A stretch of DNA of 64,000 nucleotides from Acetobacteraceae bacterium (GCA_027451405.1 DAIDJM010000030.1:1-64000), one strand, 5' to 3'; shown: positions 41,088 to 51,110, numbered from the stretch's first letter. Notes: generated from the letters alone by a model not told the origin. Program-made: numbers and translations.

Positions 41088-41544
41088 GCGCACAGCCGGC
41101 GCAGAGCCCTTCCACCTCCACCGTCGCCCGCAGCGGCGCGAAGCCGCGGCGGGCGGCGGTGGCGGCGACCGCCTCCGCGATCGCTGGGTCGTCCACCTCC
41201 TCGGCCTTTCCACAGGCGGTGCAGAGAAAAAACTGCGCGGCATGATCGTGCGGCGCGTCGTCGTGGCAGCCGACGAACGCGTTGAGTCGCTCGAGCCGAT
41301 GCACGAGCCCCTGCGCCATCAGAAAATCCAGCGCCCGATAGACGGTCGGCGGCTGCAGGCTCGCGCCCTGCTCGCGCATCCGGTCGAGCAGCGCATACGC
41401 CCCGACCGGCTCGGGTGAAGCCAGGATCAAGCCCAGAACATCGCGCCGGAGTTTGGTCAGCCGCGCCCCGCGCCGAGCGCATAGCGCCTCAGCTTGCACC
41501 AGGCGGGCTTCGAGCGGCTCCGGAGCGGGGGGTTGGCGGGTCAT
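41014..41544 (-). CDS. zur: Zinc uptake regulator Zur (Fur family)
   Basis: A 176-aa Fur-family repressor. A winged helix (PPTVYRALDFLMAQGLVHRL) is followed by the metal-sensing HDDAPHDHAAQFFLC and the structural zinc cysteines CTACG and CAGC. A His/Ser/Pro-rich tail is overlapped by the lipoprotein gene. Divergent from znuA with only 41 nt between the start codons, so one operator can control both sides. Zur with Zn represses znuABC. Confidence 0.88.
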   Translation of the reverse strand: MTRQPPAPEPLEARLVQAEALCARRGARLTKLRRDVLGLILASPEPVGAYALLDRMREQGASLQPPTVYRALDFLMAQGLVHRLERLNAFVGCHDDAPHDHAAQFFLCTACGKAEEVDDPAIAEAVAATAARRGFAPLRATVEVEGLCAGCALSGSDRGGSSTSPDGPGPHRPHSH

Positions 41545-41552
41545 GCCGCTAC

Positions 41553-41560
41553 GTTATAAC
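41553..41560. promoter_or_regulatory. Candidate Zur operator
   Basis: GTTATAAC, a perfect 8-bp palindrome within the 41-nt zur-znuA gap, similar to the core of alphaproteobacterial Zur boxes. Assigned by position and symmetry. Confidence 0.6.
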
Positions 41561-41585
41561 ATGGCCCAACTCTGGGGAGAAGGCG

Positions 41586-42446
41586 ATGCGCTTCCGCCTT
41601 GCCGCCGCCTTGGCGCTGCTGGCCGCGACTGGCGCGCAGGCCGCGCCGTCCGTCATTGCCGCCGAGAACGTCTACGGCGCGGTGGCCTCGTCCGTGGCCG
41701 GGCCGGGTGTGCCGGTCACCAGCATCCTCACCAATCCGAACCAGGACCCGCATGCGTTCGAACTGAGCCCCATGGTGGCGCGCGAAATCGCCGACGCCGG
41801 CATCGTGGCCTATAATGGCGCGGGTTACGACCCCTGGATGACGCGGCTGCTGGCCGCTTCGCCGCGGCCGGCGCGGCAGGCGATCGAGGCGGCCGCGCTG
41901 ATCGGCGCCAAACCCGGCGGCAATCCGCATCTCTGGTATGATCCGAGGACGGTCCCGGCGATGGCGAGCGCGCTGGCCGCCGCGCTGGCCGCCGCCGATC
42001 CCGCCGGCGCTGCAGGCTATCGCGCACGGGCCGCCGCGTTCCGCGCCTCGCTCGCGCCGCTCGACGCGCGGATCGCGGCAATGCGCCGGCAATTCGCCGG
42101 CACGCCGGTCACCGCCACCGAGCCGGTGTTCGGGGCCATGGCCGCCGCACTCGGGCTCGCGATGCGCAACGAGCGTTTCCAGATCGCGATCATGAACGAC
42201 ACCGAGCCGCGGGCCTCCGATGTCGCGGCGATGGAATCCGACCTCAAATCGCGGCGCGTGCGGCTGCTCTTCTATAATGCGCAGGTCACCGACAATATCG
42301 TCCGGCATCTGCTGAGCCTCGCGCACGAGGCGGGCGTGCCGGTCGTCGGCGTGACCGAAACGATGCCGCCCGGAACCGGCTATGTCGCCTGGATCATGGG
42401 CGAGCTCGACGCGGTCGAGGCCGCGCTGCGGGAGAGCCGCTCGTGA
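41586..42446 (+). CDS. znuA: Zinc ABC transporter substrate-binding protein
   Basis: A 286-aa cluster A-I metal-binding protein. Signal peptide about 1-19. Metal ligands are expected at His in [10 protein letters not shown], His in GNPHLWYDP, and at the E of TEPVFGAM. The His-rich loop seen in many ZnuA proteins is absent. It delivers zinc to ZnuBC. It overlaps znuC (GTGA) and is divergent from zur. Confidence 0.88.
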   Translation: MRFRLAAALALLAATGAQAAPSVIAAENVYGAVASSVAGPGVPVTSILTNPNQDPHAFELSPMVAREIADAGIVAYNGAGYDPWMTRLLAASPRPARQAIEAAALIGAKPGGNPHLWYDPRTVPAMASALAAALAAADPAGAAGYRARAAAFRASLAPLDARIAAMRRQFAGTPVTATEPVFGAMAAALGLAMRNERFQIAIMNDTEPRASDVAAMESDLKSRRVRLLFYNAQVTDNIVRHLLSLAHEAGVPVVGVTETMPPGTGYVAWIMGELDAVEAALRESRS

Positions 42447-43207
42447 TCGCCCTCCGCTTCGATGACGTCACGATCTCGGCCGGCGGCCGGCGCATCCTCG
42501 AGGATGTGAGCGCCACGATCCGCAGCGGCGAATTCGTGGGCGTGCTCGGCCCGAACGGCGCCGGCAAGACCACGCTGATGCGCGCCGTGCTCGGGCTCGT
42601 GCGCCCCGCCGCCGGGCGCATCGAGGTCGTGGAACGGCCGATCGGCTACCTCCCGCAGGTACGGGTTTCCACCGCGGCCGGCCGCATCTGCGGCTTCGAC
42701 CTGCTGGCGAGCGGGCTCGGCGCCGCGCGCTTCGGGCTGCCCTGGATTTCGCGCGCGCAGCGGGACGAGATCGGCCGGGCGCTCGCGCTCGTCGATGCGG
42801 AAGCGCTCGCCGAGCGGCCGATCGGCTCGCTTTCCGGCGGCGAGCGGCAACGGCTGCTGCTCGCCCAGGCGCTGCTCGGCCGACCGCGCATGCTGCTGCT
42901 CGACGAGCCGCTCGGCGGACTCGATCCGCGGCGGCAACATCAGGTGCTCGGCCTGATCCGCCGGCTGCAGCAGGAACTCGGGCTGACGGTGCTGATGAGC
43001 GCGCACGAGCTGAACGCGGTGATCGGCATCGTCGACCGGGTGCTTTATCTCGGGGGCGGACACGCGGCGCTCGGCGCGGTGGACGAGGTGGTGACCTCGC
43101 CGGTGCTCTCCCGGCTCTACGGCGCGCCGATCGACGTGGTGCGCGCGGGCGGGCGCATATTCGTCACGCAAGGGGCGCGGGCGGACGACCGGGTCGCCGC
43201 GGAATGA
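42443..43207 (+). CDS. znuC: Zinc ABC transporter ATP-binding protein
   Basis: A 254-aa ABC ATPase: Walker [10 protein letters not shown] (about 34-42), signature [15 protein letters not shown], Walker [14 protein letters not shown]-switch SAHE. GTG start coupled to znuA; its end is coupled to znuB by a 4-nt overlap. Energises zinc import. Confidence 0.9.
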   Translation: MIALRFDDVTISAGGRRILEDVSATIRSGEFVGVLGPNGAGKTTLMRAVLGLVRPAAGRIEVVERPIGYLPQVRVSTAAGRICGFDLLASGLGAARFGLPWISRAQRDEIGRALALVDAEALAERPIGSLSGGERQRLLLAQALLGRPRMLLLDEPLGGLDPRRQHQVLGLIRRLQQELGLTVLMSAHELNAVIGIVDRVLYLGGGHAALGAVDEVVTSPVLSRLYGAPIDVVRAGGRIFVTQGARADDRVAAE

Positions 43208-43989
43208 ATCCGCTTGATTACGATTTCATGCGCAACGCCTATCTGGCGGCCGGCATCGTCTCGGTGCTCGCGGCGGCCACCGGCTATTTTCTGGTGCTGC
43301 GCGGTCAGAGTTTTGCCGGGCACGCGCTGGGACATGTGGGTTTTGCGGGCGCCGCGCTCGGCGCCTGGGCCGGCCTCTCGCCGCTCGGCGGACTGATCGC
43401 GATCACCGCTGCGGGCGGCGCCGGCATGGGACTGCTCGGCTCGTCGCTGGAAGAGCGCGATGTCGGGATCGGCATGGTGCTGGCCCTCTCGCTCGGGCTC
43501 GGCCTGCTGTTCCTCGGCTTCATCACCCACTCCGCGGTGCAGGCCACATCGCTGCTGTTCGGGAACATTCTTGGTGTGGACCGCGCGACCGTGCTGGCGC
43601 TGGCCGCGATCGCGGCCGCGAGCCTGCTCTCGCTCGGGCTGATCGCCCGGCCGCTGCTGTTTGCGAGCCTGCAGCCGGAACTGGCGGAAGCGCGGGGATT
43701 GCGGCTGCGGGCGCTTTCGGTCGCCTTCCTCGGCCTCGTGGGCTTGGCGGTGGCGGCGAGCGCGCAGATCGTGGGCGTGCTGCTGGTCTTCGCGCTCATG
43801 GTGGGACCGGCAGCGGCCGCGCAAAATCTCACGGTGCGGGTCGGACGCGGCTTCGCGCTCGCGGTCACGATCGCGGTCGCGCAATCATTGTGCGCGATCA
43901 CGCTCGCCTTCTACACCGACTGGCCGGTCAGTTTCTGGGTAACGGCCCTGAGCACCGGCACCTATCTGGCCGCACTCGCCGCGCGCTGA
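43204..43989 (+). CDS. znuB: Zinc ABC transporter permease
   Basis: A 261-aa ABC-3 family membrane protein with about eight helices. Conserved blocks FLVLRGQSFAGHALGHVGFAGAALG near the N terminus and QIVGVLLVFALMVGPAAAAQ near the C terminus. Last gene of the zur-controlled operon. Confidence 0.9.
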   Translation: MNPLDYDFMRNAYLAAGIVSVLAAATGYFLVLRGQSFAGHALGHVGFAGAALGAWAGLSPLGGLIAITAAGGAGMGLLGSSLEERDVGIGMVLALSLGLGLLFLGFITHSAVQATSLLFGNILGVDRATVLALAAIAAASLLSLGLIARPLLFASLQPELAEARGLRLRALSVAFLGLVGLAVAASAQIVGVLLVFALMVGPAAAAQNLTVRVGRGFALAVTIAVAQSLCAITLAFYTDWPVSFWVTALSTGTYLAALAAR

Positions 43990-44179
43990 GACGGCCCTGC
44001 AATCATTGGTTGCAGATTCCTTAAGAATACACCAGCACGACCCGGCCTTGTTCACCATCTCGTAGAACCGCTATGGTTCATGAGCACGCCGCGTGGTGGT
44101 CGCAAGTTCCCAACTGCGATCTCATGTGGCATCGGCGTCGTATCGCGCGCGGCGGTCGATAACGCCGGGGGAGCCCGTG

Positions 44180-44670
44180 ATGAAATTTCCGCCTTCTGCA
44201 GAGGATAAGTCTGCGGTCTCAAGGCCTCGCAAAGCCGTATTGTTATGCAGTGCGGGATTGGCGCTCGCCGCCACCGGGGCGCAGGCCGACACCGATCCCC
44301 GCCTGCTGCCGCCACTCTCCGGTCACACGGCGCGAAACTGGCAGGCACACCCAGAGTTGCAGGCAGGCGTCTATGCGCAACTGGCGAAGCCGGGCATGGC
44401 CGTTGATCCGAGCGCGGCGCTCGCGACAGGCAGCACCTGGACCGCACTGCCGGTCCTCCCCGGTTCATCATTGACCTCGCCCGCAGTGATGACCGACGGC
44501 ACCGTGCTCGTGCACGGGGGTAACGCGCCGAACTCGTACCAGGTGACGCCCGACAGCACAGGTTATTGCGCTTTCGGGACTTCTTTCACCGCGGCGTCGA
44601 TGCCGCTCATCAACGGCACGCAATATCAGCCGCTCTACGCGGCCACCGTCATTCCGCCGGATGGCCGCAG
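44180..44670 (+). pseudogene. Truncated kelch/galactose-oxidase-like secreted protein
   Basis: Begins with a signal peptide (about 1-36). It has a kelch-type start (STWTALPVLPGSSLTSPAVMTDGTVLVHGG) and reaches YAATVIPPDGR, where a second blade should follow. Similarity then ends abruptly near 44670 and the frame runs into unrelated sequence to a stop at 44767. Intact relatives have several more blades. The break coincides with the start of the AT-richer island. The right end is approximate. Confidence 0.6.
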
Positions 44671-44797
44671 AGGGGCACGACGCACCATGGCGCTCTCTAC
44701 ATGTTGCGACTGCTTACGCGGGACACCCGTCGTGGAAGCCTGTGGCAAACGTGAAGAGTCGGCGTGACTGAAGTTTAACATAACAACGTTGGACAAA

Positions 44798-45625
44798 ATG
44801 CAAACGTGCATCCTTCTCTCCAAGCCTCGCAGCGGCGCGACGGTATTTCGGCACGCTTTGAAATCCAACCCAGTCGTGTATGACATGGGTGAGATTTTCA
44901 ATGAGAGCAAGCGCAGATCGTTTTTTCAGTTTACGGCCAAAAAAATAGTGAAGGACTTGACTTGGAGCCTCCCGAGCAAGTCAATGCAGCTTTTCGAGTT
45001 ATACGTTGACTATTGTGGCACCATCGCTCAACGCGAAAAACCTGCTTGCGAGGTTGTGATATTAGATGTGAAATATGACCATCTGCATTTCATTCACAGA
45101 CCTTGGCAGCGGTTTGGCGCCCAGCCAGCGCTGTATGATTTGATACGTACTAATAGATGGCCCGTAATAAATTTGCGCCGCCTGAGTGTCTTGGCGGCCG
45201 CGATCTCGAATAAGCTAGCTGTGCGCGACGGCATCTATCATTTAAAGACTGGGACGGATAGATCCGATCGCGAGCCGATCGAACTCGACCCTGAAGCGAC
45301 TCTTAAAAGTTGTACCGCGATGCTCTCCGAGTCCGCAGGCATCGCTCGAGCGCTGGAAGGATACGATAATTATTTAGAGCTTACTTACGAAACACTTTTT
45401 GAGGTGGAGGGGGGGCAACTGTCTTCTGCCGTGTTGGCAAAGGTTGCAGGATTTCTTGGTGTCCCGAACAAATTCGATCCATCGCCGGCCTTAGAGAAGG
45501 TTGTTAAAGGAGATCCTCTGCAATACGTGAAGAATCGGAATGAAATCGTCGCAAAAGTGGTGCCTCATCTCCCAACCGGTGCTTCATCTCCCAAGGTTCC
45601 CGTCGTAAATTCACAGAGTGGCTGA
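44798..45625 (+). CDS. Sulfotransferase-family protein
   Basis: A 275-aa protein. The PAPS 5'-phosphosulfate loop is recognisable in LLSKPRSGATVFRHAL (about 6-20) and the 3'-phosphate element in INLRRLSVLAAAISNKLA (about 125-142). The order and spacing fit Stf0/NodH-like sulfotransferases. It may sulfate a polysaccharide or lipid. ATG 44798 was preferred to the TTG nine nt upstream. Much AT-richer than flanking genes, so probably acquired. No PAPS synthesis gene is nearby. Confidence 0.65.
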   Translation: MQTCILLSKPRSGATVFRHALKSNPVVYDMGEIFNESKRRSFFQFTAKKIVKDLTWSLPSKSMQLFELYVDYCGTIAQREKPACEVVILDVKYDHLHFIHRPWQRFGAQPALYDLIRTNRWPVINLRRLSVLAAAISNKLAVRDGIYHLKTGTDRSDREPIELDPEATLKSCTAMLSESAGIARALEGYDNYLELTYETLFEVEGGQLSSAVLAKVAGFLGVPNKFDPSPALEKVVKGDPLQYVKNRNEIVAKVVPHLPTGASSPKVPVVNSQSG

Positions 45626-45755
45626 TAAAATGTATTCGACAGTTCTTCATCGATCCCCGTTTGATGATCGACCGCTCGCAAAGGCTTGACGATTTGGCGC
45701 GAGCATTTTCAGAATTTATGTTCGTCAAGCCATAACCCATCTGCAGGGTAACCGC

Positions 45756-46973
45756 ATGAAAATTGCGCTGTCACGCAAGGCTCGATCCGCTGCGTTGCCC
45801 TGGGCTTTTGTCGCGTCTTTCGTGCTCGGGTTTGCTAACCCGGCCTTTGCGCAAGTCACCCTGTGTGATCCGCAGCTCTTCTCGTCGTCCAAATTTATTG
45901 ATCAAAACCGTTCAATCCTCGTCGAATACTTGACGTCGTTATCAAAAAGTCCAACCCACAAGATACTTTCTGGCCAATGGTTCGGCGCACACAAATCCTT
46001 TGATCTTGTCGTAAAAAAACTCGAAACGGAAACGGGGCGTACCCCCGTTATTTTTGGATCTCACTATACACTCATCAGGCCCTCGACAAAACCACTGGTT
46101 GTTCCTCCCACCGAATCGGCCGAGCAGGATCGCGTACTCGATCACATACTTGAGGACCATTGGGCAGCGGGCGGCCTCGTTGCCCTGAGTTGGTTGGCGG
46201 ATAATCCATGGCATCGGCTGGGGACAGGTCCAATGTGCCGCAAGGTGCCCACGCCTTGCGCGGGCGGAACATTAAGTGAGTTGATGCGTACGGATAACCC
46301 CGCCGGCGCCTATTTTCACGCGGAGCTTGACCAGATGGCAGCTCATCTTGCGGTTCTGCAGGATGCAGGCGTTGTGGTGCTGTTCCGGCCATTTCATGAG
46401 ATGAACGGATCTTGGTTTTGGTGGGGGGCTAGATCCGCAACGTCGCCGACGCCGGCGGAGTTTTCTGCCTTCTGGGCTTACGTGCATGACTACTTCACGG
46501 TGAGGAAGAAGCTGAGAAATCTCTTGTGGGTTTACTCGCCGGGCAATGCTGGGCCGACGCCAAAGTTCTATCCGTGGGGCCTAAAGCAGCCGGCGACCTA
46601 CTATTACCCAGGAAGTAATCTCGTCGATATCGTCGCAGTGGATTTATACGGCGATCACCTCAACCCCCCGACGGCAAGCGAGTCAACTGAGCGCGACCAC
46701 GCGACCATCGGGAGTTACCGCGATTTGGTCGCGCTCGGTAAACCTTTGGGTCTCGGCGAATTGGGCCCCTCACATCCCAGAGGTGGTAACTTCGATTTTT
46801 CAGCAATCATCGACGAGCTAGTGAAAGACTATCCGCGAGCGACGTTTTTCTTGGCATGGCAAGACTCTCCCGCGCAGGGTAAGCGTTTCGCTATCGTGAG
46901 CAATGCCGCCCCAGAGGAATTGATGAACAACCCACGAGTCGCATCGTGCATCGTTTCGACTTCAATTCCCTAA
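45756..46973 (+). CDS. GH26 endo-beta-mannanase-like glycoside hydrolase
   Basis: A 405-aa exported enzyme. Signal peptide about 1-32 (FANPAFA). GH26 landmarks: HKILSGQWFGAH at the start, acid/base Glu215 in RPFHEMNGSWFWWG, VDIVAVDLYGD, and nucleophile Glu335 in LGLGELGPS. A GH26 endomannanase or related activity on beta-mannan is expected; substrate not certain. Same AT-richer composition as the sulfotransferase, suggesting joint transfer. It may trim an exopolysaccharide made by the cell. Confidence 0.85.
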   Translation: MKIALSRKARSAALPWAFVASFVLGFANPAFAQVTLCDPQLFSSSKFIDQNRSILVEYLTSLSKSPTHKILSGQWFGAHKSFDLVVKKLETETGRTPVIFGSHYTLIRPSTKPLVVPPTESAEQDRVLDHILEDHWAAGGLVALSWLADNPWHRLGTGPMCRKVPTPCAGGTLSELMRTDNPAGAYFHAELDQMAAHLAVLQDAGVVVLFRPFHEMNGSWFWWGARSATSPTPAEFSAFWAYVHDYFTVRKKLRNLLWVYSPGNAGPTPKFYPWGLKQPATYYYPGSNLVDIVAVDLYGDHLNPPTASESTERDHATIGSYRDLVALGKPLGLGELGPSHPRGGNFDFSAIIDELVKDYPRATFFLAWQDSPAQGKRFAIVSNAAPEELMNNPRVASCIVSTSIP

Positions 46974-47060
46974 GTCACCCCCACTAGGCTCGACACCTAA
47001 TCAGGGTTAGCGGCGCGCGAAGCGCCTGTTTCTCTAGCCTCTCGTTGAAAGGGGGCAGCG

Positions 47061-47400
47061 ATGGCGAACAAGCTCTGGCTTGTGACCGGCAATCGGCGGT
47101 GTTCGAGCCGCGGCTGCCGACCAACTAGCGGTATCCTCCAAAGGCTCCGCAACGGCGGGCGCCGGCAGGACGGGCCCCGCCTGCCAGCGGTCGTCTACCA
47201 CGGTCACAACCGCATTCCACCGCTGGTTGGCGCGCGGCGGGTGGCACAGTCTGCCGGCCGCTCTCAGCGACGCACTGCGCGGCTTCATGGCGGCACGCGG
47301 CACCACGCCGGTGATCCCGAAAAACCCCACATACAAGCGCCGCCAGCCGTTCGACTGGCGCATGCCGACGCGGACGTGGCAGCCGGAGATGGCAGGGTAA
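47061..47400 (+). pseudogene. IS5-type transposase remnant
   Basis: Pieces of an IS5-family (IS1031/IS427-like) transposase: an N-terminal start ANKLWLV and RLPAVV, a one-nt frame change near 47196, then TTVTTAFHRWLARGGWHSL. This joins directly to the later DALRGFMAARGTTPVIPKN segment and ends in RRQPFDW. The internal catalytic portion is deleted. No terminal inverted repeats were identified. Confidence 0.6.
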
Positions 47401-47827
47401 GAGGCGACTTTGCATTGCGGCGCTGTGCTCTAACGCTGCAGCTCGGATCATCGGGCGGACATCCGCGCCGAGAACACCGCCAAGTGGCGACGCATCGCGT
47501 TCAGGCGTCGTCCCATGCTGCCGCTCGACTTAGTCATGGGATACGTGAAGGAAGCCTTTCCAAAGCTGATACCAGCGCCCTGCATCTCATATCTTCGACC
47601 GTATCTGCAACGAGCACGGGATCCAACACCGATTATCACTCTCGGACCAACGGCAGGCAGAGCGGATGAATCGCACTATCAAAGACGCAACCTCGAAAGC
47701 ATTCCAATGTGCCCCGCCTTTCTATCACCCAGCGAGTCGCGCTTCAGGGTGAACACCGATGAATCAGGTTACGCTCCCACACTTATTGACTGAATGCGCC
47801 CGCAACACGGCCTGGTCAAAAGCCCAG
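47401..47827. other. Degenerate sequence after the IS remnant
   Basis: 427 nt with no coherent gene. A stretch near 47441-47520 (RADIRAENTAKWRRIAF-like) may be the tail of the same transposase. The rest is unexplained. Confidence 0.35.
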
Positions 47828-47890
47828 GGGGTCTGGGGCCTTTCGGCCTCAGCGGGCCCCGGGCAGAGCCCGGGGCGCCGGAGGGACGGC
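47828..47890 (-). repeat. Family B repeat (3' of the CoA-transferase gene)
   Basis: Read on the minus strand it follows the CoA-transferase stop by about 22 nt: CTCCGGCG, CCCCGGGC/GCCCGGGG stem, then GGCC-GAAA-GGCC and CAGACCCC. A variant with a different first stem. Confidence 0.75.
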
Positions 47891-47911
47891 CCAACCCGAA
47901 CGCGCTTCTCT

Positions 47912-49108
47912 TTATAGGGCCTGCCATGGATCGCGGCCGGCGGCGAGCGCGGCCAGGATCGGCGCGGTCTGTTCGCCGAGCGCCGGGCTCGGTGTCATGG
48001 CAGCACAAGGCTGGCCGTCGATCAGGATCGGCGCGCGAAGTCCGGGGACCGTGCCGGCGACTGCCGCCGGGTTCGGCAGATCGAGCCGCAGCTGGCGATG
48101 TTGCACCTGCGGATCATCGAAGGTCTGAGTGAGCGAATTGACCGGACCGGCGGGAACGCCGGCGCGCTCCAGCGCGGCGAGCAGCCGATCGCGAGGGTAG
48201 GTTTCGATGCGGGCGGCGAGGCGCGGGATGAGCGCCTCGCGGTGGCGCACGCGGGCAGGATTGGTCGCGTATTCGGGATCGGTCGCAAGGTCGCCGGCGC
48301 CGAGAACCGCGCAGAGCTTGGCGAACTGGCCGTCATTGCCGACAGCAATCACGATATGGCCGTCCTGGGCCCGAAAGGTTTGATACGGCACAAGATTGAC
48401 ATGAGCGTTGCCGACACGCGCGGGGTTGCGGCCGGTCGCGAAGAAATTGAGTGCCTGGTTGGCGAGCACCGCGACCTGCGTGTCGAGCAGGCTCATATCG
48501 ATATGGGCCCCTTGCCCCGTCCGATCCCGCTCGTGAAGCGCGGCGAGGATCGCCACCGTCGCATAGATTCCGGTGAAGATGTCGGCATAGGCGATGCCGG
48601 CTTTGAGCGGCTCGCCTTCCGGTTCGCCGTTGAGGCTCATGAAGCCACCGATCGCCTGGACCACGAAATCGTAACCGGCGCGCTGCGCATAAGGGCCGGT
48701 CTGGCCGAAGCCGGTGATCGAGCAGGTGATGAGGCGCGGGTTTTCCGCGGCCAGCGTCGCGTGATCCAGTCCGAATTTGCGCAGATCGCCCACTTTGAAG
48801 TTCTCGAGCACGATATCGGCGTCGCGGGCCAGGCGGCGGACGGTTTCCTGACCGGAATGGGTGGCGAGGTCGAGCGCGATCGAGCGCTTGCCGCGGTTCG
48901 CGGCATGATAATAGGCCGCGCTCAGATTGCCGCCATCGGCGGCTTCGATGAAGGGCGGCCCCCAGGCGCGGGTCTCGTCGCCCGCGCCCTCGCGCTCCAC
49001 CTTGATGATCGTGGCGCCGAGATCGGCCAGCAGCTGACCGGCCCAGGGGCCGGCCAGCACGCGCGCGAGTTCGAGGACGCGAACGCCCTTGAGCGGCCGG
49101 TTCGTCAG
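47912..49108 (-). CDS. Class III CoA transferase (probable succinyl-CoA:glutarate CoA-transferase)
   Basis: About 398 aa of the CaiB/BaiF family: [33 protein letters not shown] at the N terminus, [11 protein letters not shown], catalytic Asp in [23 protein letters not shown] (about 180). It follows glutaryl-CoA dehydrogenase, so activation of glutarate with succinyl-CoA is likely. No ATG, GTG or TTG lies at the family start; the codon in place is CTG 49108, which overlaps the gcdH stop (CTGA). Translation by a CTG start or coupled reinitiation is proposed. Confidence 0.83.
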   Translation of the reverse strand: MTNRPLKGVRVLELARVLAGPWAGQLLADLGATIIKVEREGAGDETRAWGPPFIEAADGGNLSAAYYHAANRGKRSIALDLATHSGQETVRRLARDADIVLENFKVGDLRKFGLDHATLAAENPRLITCSITGFGQTGPYAQRAGYDFVVQAIGGFMSLNGEPEGEPLKAGIAYADIFTGIYATVAILAALHERDRTGQGAHIDMSLLDTQVAVLANQALNFFATGRNPARVGNAHVNLVPYQTFRAQDGHIVIAVGNDGQFAKLCAVLGAGDLATDPEYATNPARVRHREALIPRLAARIETYPRDRLLAALERAGVPAGPVNSLTQTFDDPQVQHRQLRLDLPNPAAVAGTVPGLRAPILIDGQPCAAMTPSPALGEQTAPILAALAAGRDPWQAL

Positions 49109-50301
49109 GAGAAAGCCTGCAGGCCCGTGATCGCGCGGCCGAGGATCAGCGCATGAATATCGTGCGTGCCCTCGTAGGTATTCACGGTCTCCAGGTTCTG
49201 CGCGTGGCGCATCACATGGAACTCGGCCGAAATACCGTTGCCGCCATGCATGTCGCGGGCCGCGCGGGCGATCTCCAGCGCCTTGCCGCAATTGTTGCGC
49301 TTGATCAGCGAGATCATCTCGGGAACCATCTCGCCGGAATCGAACAGGCGGCCGACGCGCAGGCAGGCTTGCAGGCCGAGCGCGATCTCGGTCTGCATGT
49401 CGGCGAGCTTTTTCTGGACCAACTGGGTCGCGGCGAGCGGACGGCCGAACTGCTTGCGGTCGAGCGTGTATTGGCGCGCGGCGGCGAAACAGGCTTCGGC
49501 GGCGCCCATCGTGCCCCAGGCGATGCCGTAGCGCGCGCGGTTGAGGCACCCGAACGGGCCCTTGAGGCCGGCGACGTTCGGCAGCAGGTTTTCCTCGGGG
49601 ATCTCGGCATTCTCGAGCACGATCTCGCCGGTGATCGAGGCGCGGAGCGAGAGCTTCTTCTCGATCCTGGGCGTGGAGAAGCCGGGCGTGCCGCGCTCGA
49701 CGATGAAGCCGCGAATGGCGTTGTCGTGCGCCGCCGATTTGGCCCAAACCACCGCGAGATCGGCGATCGGGCTGTTCGTGATCCACATCTTGCCGCCCGT
49801 GAGGCGGTAGCCGCCGTCGATTTTTTCGGCGCGGGTGCGCATCCCGGCGGGATCCGAGCCGGCATCGGGTTCGGTGAGACCGAAACAACCGACCCATTCG
49901 CCGGTCGCGAGCCTGGGCAGGTATGTCTGGCGCTGCGTTTCCGAGCCGTAGGCGAAGATCGGGTGCATGACGAGCGAGGACTGGACGCTCATGGCCGAGC
50001 GGTAGCCGGAATCGACGCGCTCGATCTCGCGGGCGACCAGGCCGTAGCTGACGTAGTTGAGGCCGGCGGCGCCATATTCGGCCGGGATCGTGGGGCCGAG
50101 CAGGCCGAGCGCACCCATCTCGTTGAGGATGTCCCGGTCGAAACGCTCATCCAGATAGGCCGAGGTGACGCGCCCGAGGAGCTTCTCCTGAGCGTAGGCG
50201 CGGGCCGTGTCGCGGACCAGGCGCTCCTCCTCGGAAAGCTGGCCGTCAAGCGCGAAGGCGTCCTCCCAGTCGAAGACGCGGCGGTGGGTCTGGGTGTCCA
50301 T
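49105..50301 (-). CDS. gcdH: Glutaryl-CoA dehydrogenase
   Basis: A 398-aa acyl-CoA dehydrogenase-family flavoenzyme that oxidises and decarboxylates glutaryl-CoA to crotonyl-CoA. Signatures: [30 protein letters not shown], [16 protein letters not shown], and catalytic Glu in [16 protein letters not shown] near residue 375. It serves lysine, tryptophan and glutarate catabolism. Operon with the CoA transferase downstream. Confidence 0.92.
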   Translation of the reverse strand: MDTQTHRRVFDWEDAFALDGQLSEEERLVRDTARAYAQEKLLGRVTSAYLDERFDRDILNEMGALGLLGPTIPAEYGAAGLNYVSYGLVAREIERVDSGYRSAMSVQSSLVMHPIFAYGSETQRQTYLPRLATGEWVGCFGLTEPDAGSDPAGMRTRAEKIDGGYRLTGGKMWITNSPIADLAVVWAKSAAHDNAIRGFIVERGTPGFSTPRIEKKLSLRASITGEIVLENAEIPEENLLPNVAGLKGPFGCLNRARYGIAWGTMGAAEACFAAARQYTLDRKQFGRPLAATQLVQKKLADMQTEIALGLQACLRVGRLFDSGEMVPEMISLIKRNNCGKALEIARAARDMHGGNGISAEFHVMRHAQNLETVNTYEGTHDIHALILGRAITGLQAFS

Positions 50302-50322
50302 CGGAGGATTATAGCGGAGGAT

Positions 50323-50356
50323 GCCTGCGGCGGGCAGGGTGGGCTCCGCCTGGAGG
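50323..50356. repeat. Degenerate family B fragment
   Basis: Only GCCTGCGGCGGGCAGGG and a GGGCTCCGCC remnant of the first stem survive, upstream of gcdH and next to a family A element. Confidence 0.5.
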
Positions 50357-50363
50357 AAAGGAT

Positions 50364-50483
50364 GTTCTTTTCCTGAAGAAAAAGAACCAAAAAGACTTTG
50401 GTCTGTTTGGGGGCGTGCTGGCTGAAAGGCTCATTCTCATACGAGATAAAGTCTTTTTGCTTCTTTTTCTTCAGAAAAAGAAG
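50364..50483. repeat. Family A nested palindrome, best-preserved copy
   Basis: Left arm 50364-50399 and right arm 50448-50483 are nearly perfect inverted copies of each other (about 33 of 36 positions). Each arm contains its own hairpin (TTCTTTTTCT/GAAGAAAAAGAA type). The central 48 nt are not conserved. It lies between two genes that read away from each other's 3' and 5' ends on the minus strand. Confidence 0.88.
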
Positions 50484-50537
50484 ATTCTTTTGTTTTGTCC
50501 TCGTAACATTATGAACGCGCGAAAGCGCGGGCGGCGT

Positions 50538-51104
50538 TCAGCCGATTTTCGGCGAGAGGGCGTCGAAGATCGGATGGCCGCGGCGGGGCCAGTCTTTGTA
50601 GGATGGGACCCATTCCTCGGGCGCGGCCTGGGATGGGGGGTCGCGGATCGGTTCGGGGGGTTTGATGCCGAAGGCGTGGCAGAGCGGGCGCAGGAGCCGG
50701 CGGCAGCGGGCGGGCTCGGCGGCGAGCAGGTCTCGCAGCGCGGGGTCGGCGAGCCTGGCTTCGACTTCGTCGATCACGGCGTCGGGGCGCTCGAGTTCGC
50801 GGGCAAGCCAGCCGAAGCTGCGGGGCAGCGCGATCCGGCGGATCGCGGGTCTGGCGCGCTCGGGGGGCTCGGCGCGGGTGGCGGGCGCCCGGGGGCGAGG
50901 CGGGCGGAGCCGGCCTTCGGCGTGAAGGGCGGCGAGGCGGGCGAATTTGGCGATGATCGCGTCGATCCAGAGGGTCGCGGCGGTGATGCGGCCGATGCGG
51001 GGGCCGCGTTCGCTGGGCTCGAGGGAGCCGATCACGGCGGCCCGCAAATTGTGAAGGGCCGTGAGGAGAGCGGCGACGAAGCCAGGCGGGCGCGGCGGGA
51101 GCAC
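50538..51104 (-). CDS. LexA-box-controlled uncharacterised protein, copy 2
   Basis: A 188-aa paralog of the protein at 6016. Helical N-terminal half (ALLTALHNLRAAVIGSL), then ALPRSFGWLAR at residues 92-102, AEPARCRRLLRPLCHAFGIKPPE, and a divergent C-terminal tail ending WPRRGHPIFDALSPK. The GTG at 51104 is 35 nt from the -35, as in copy 1. The open frame continues far upstream of 51104 but that part is non-coding. Function unknown; DNA-damage induction predicted. Confidence 0.75.
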   Translation of the reverse strand: MLPPRPPGFVAALLTALHNLRAAVIGSLEPSERGPRIGRITAATLWIDAIIAKFARLAALHAEGRLRPPRPRAPATRAEPPERARPAIRRIALPRSFGWLARELERPDAVIDEVEARLADPALRDLLAAEPARCRRLLRPLCHAFGIKPPEPIRDPPSQAAPEEWVPSYKDWPRRGHPIFDALSPKIG

Positions 51105-51110
51105 GGGGCG

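Noticed and set aside
49109-49897. N-terminal extension of the CoA transferase into gcdH
   Set aside because: The extension is out-of-frame gcdH sequence; family members begin at the LKGVRVLEL segment.
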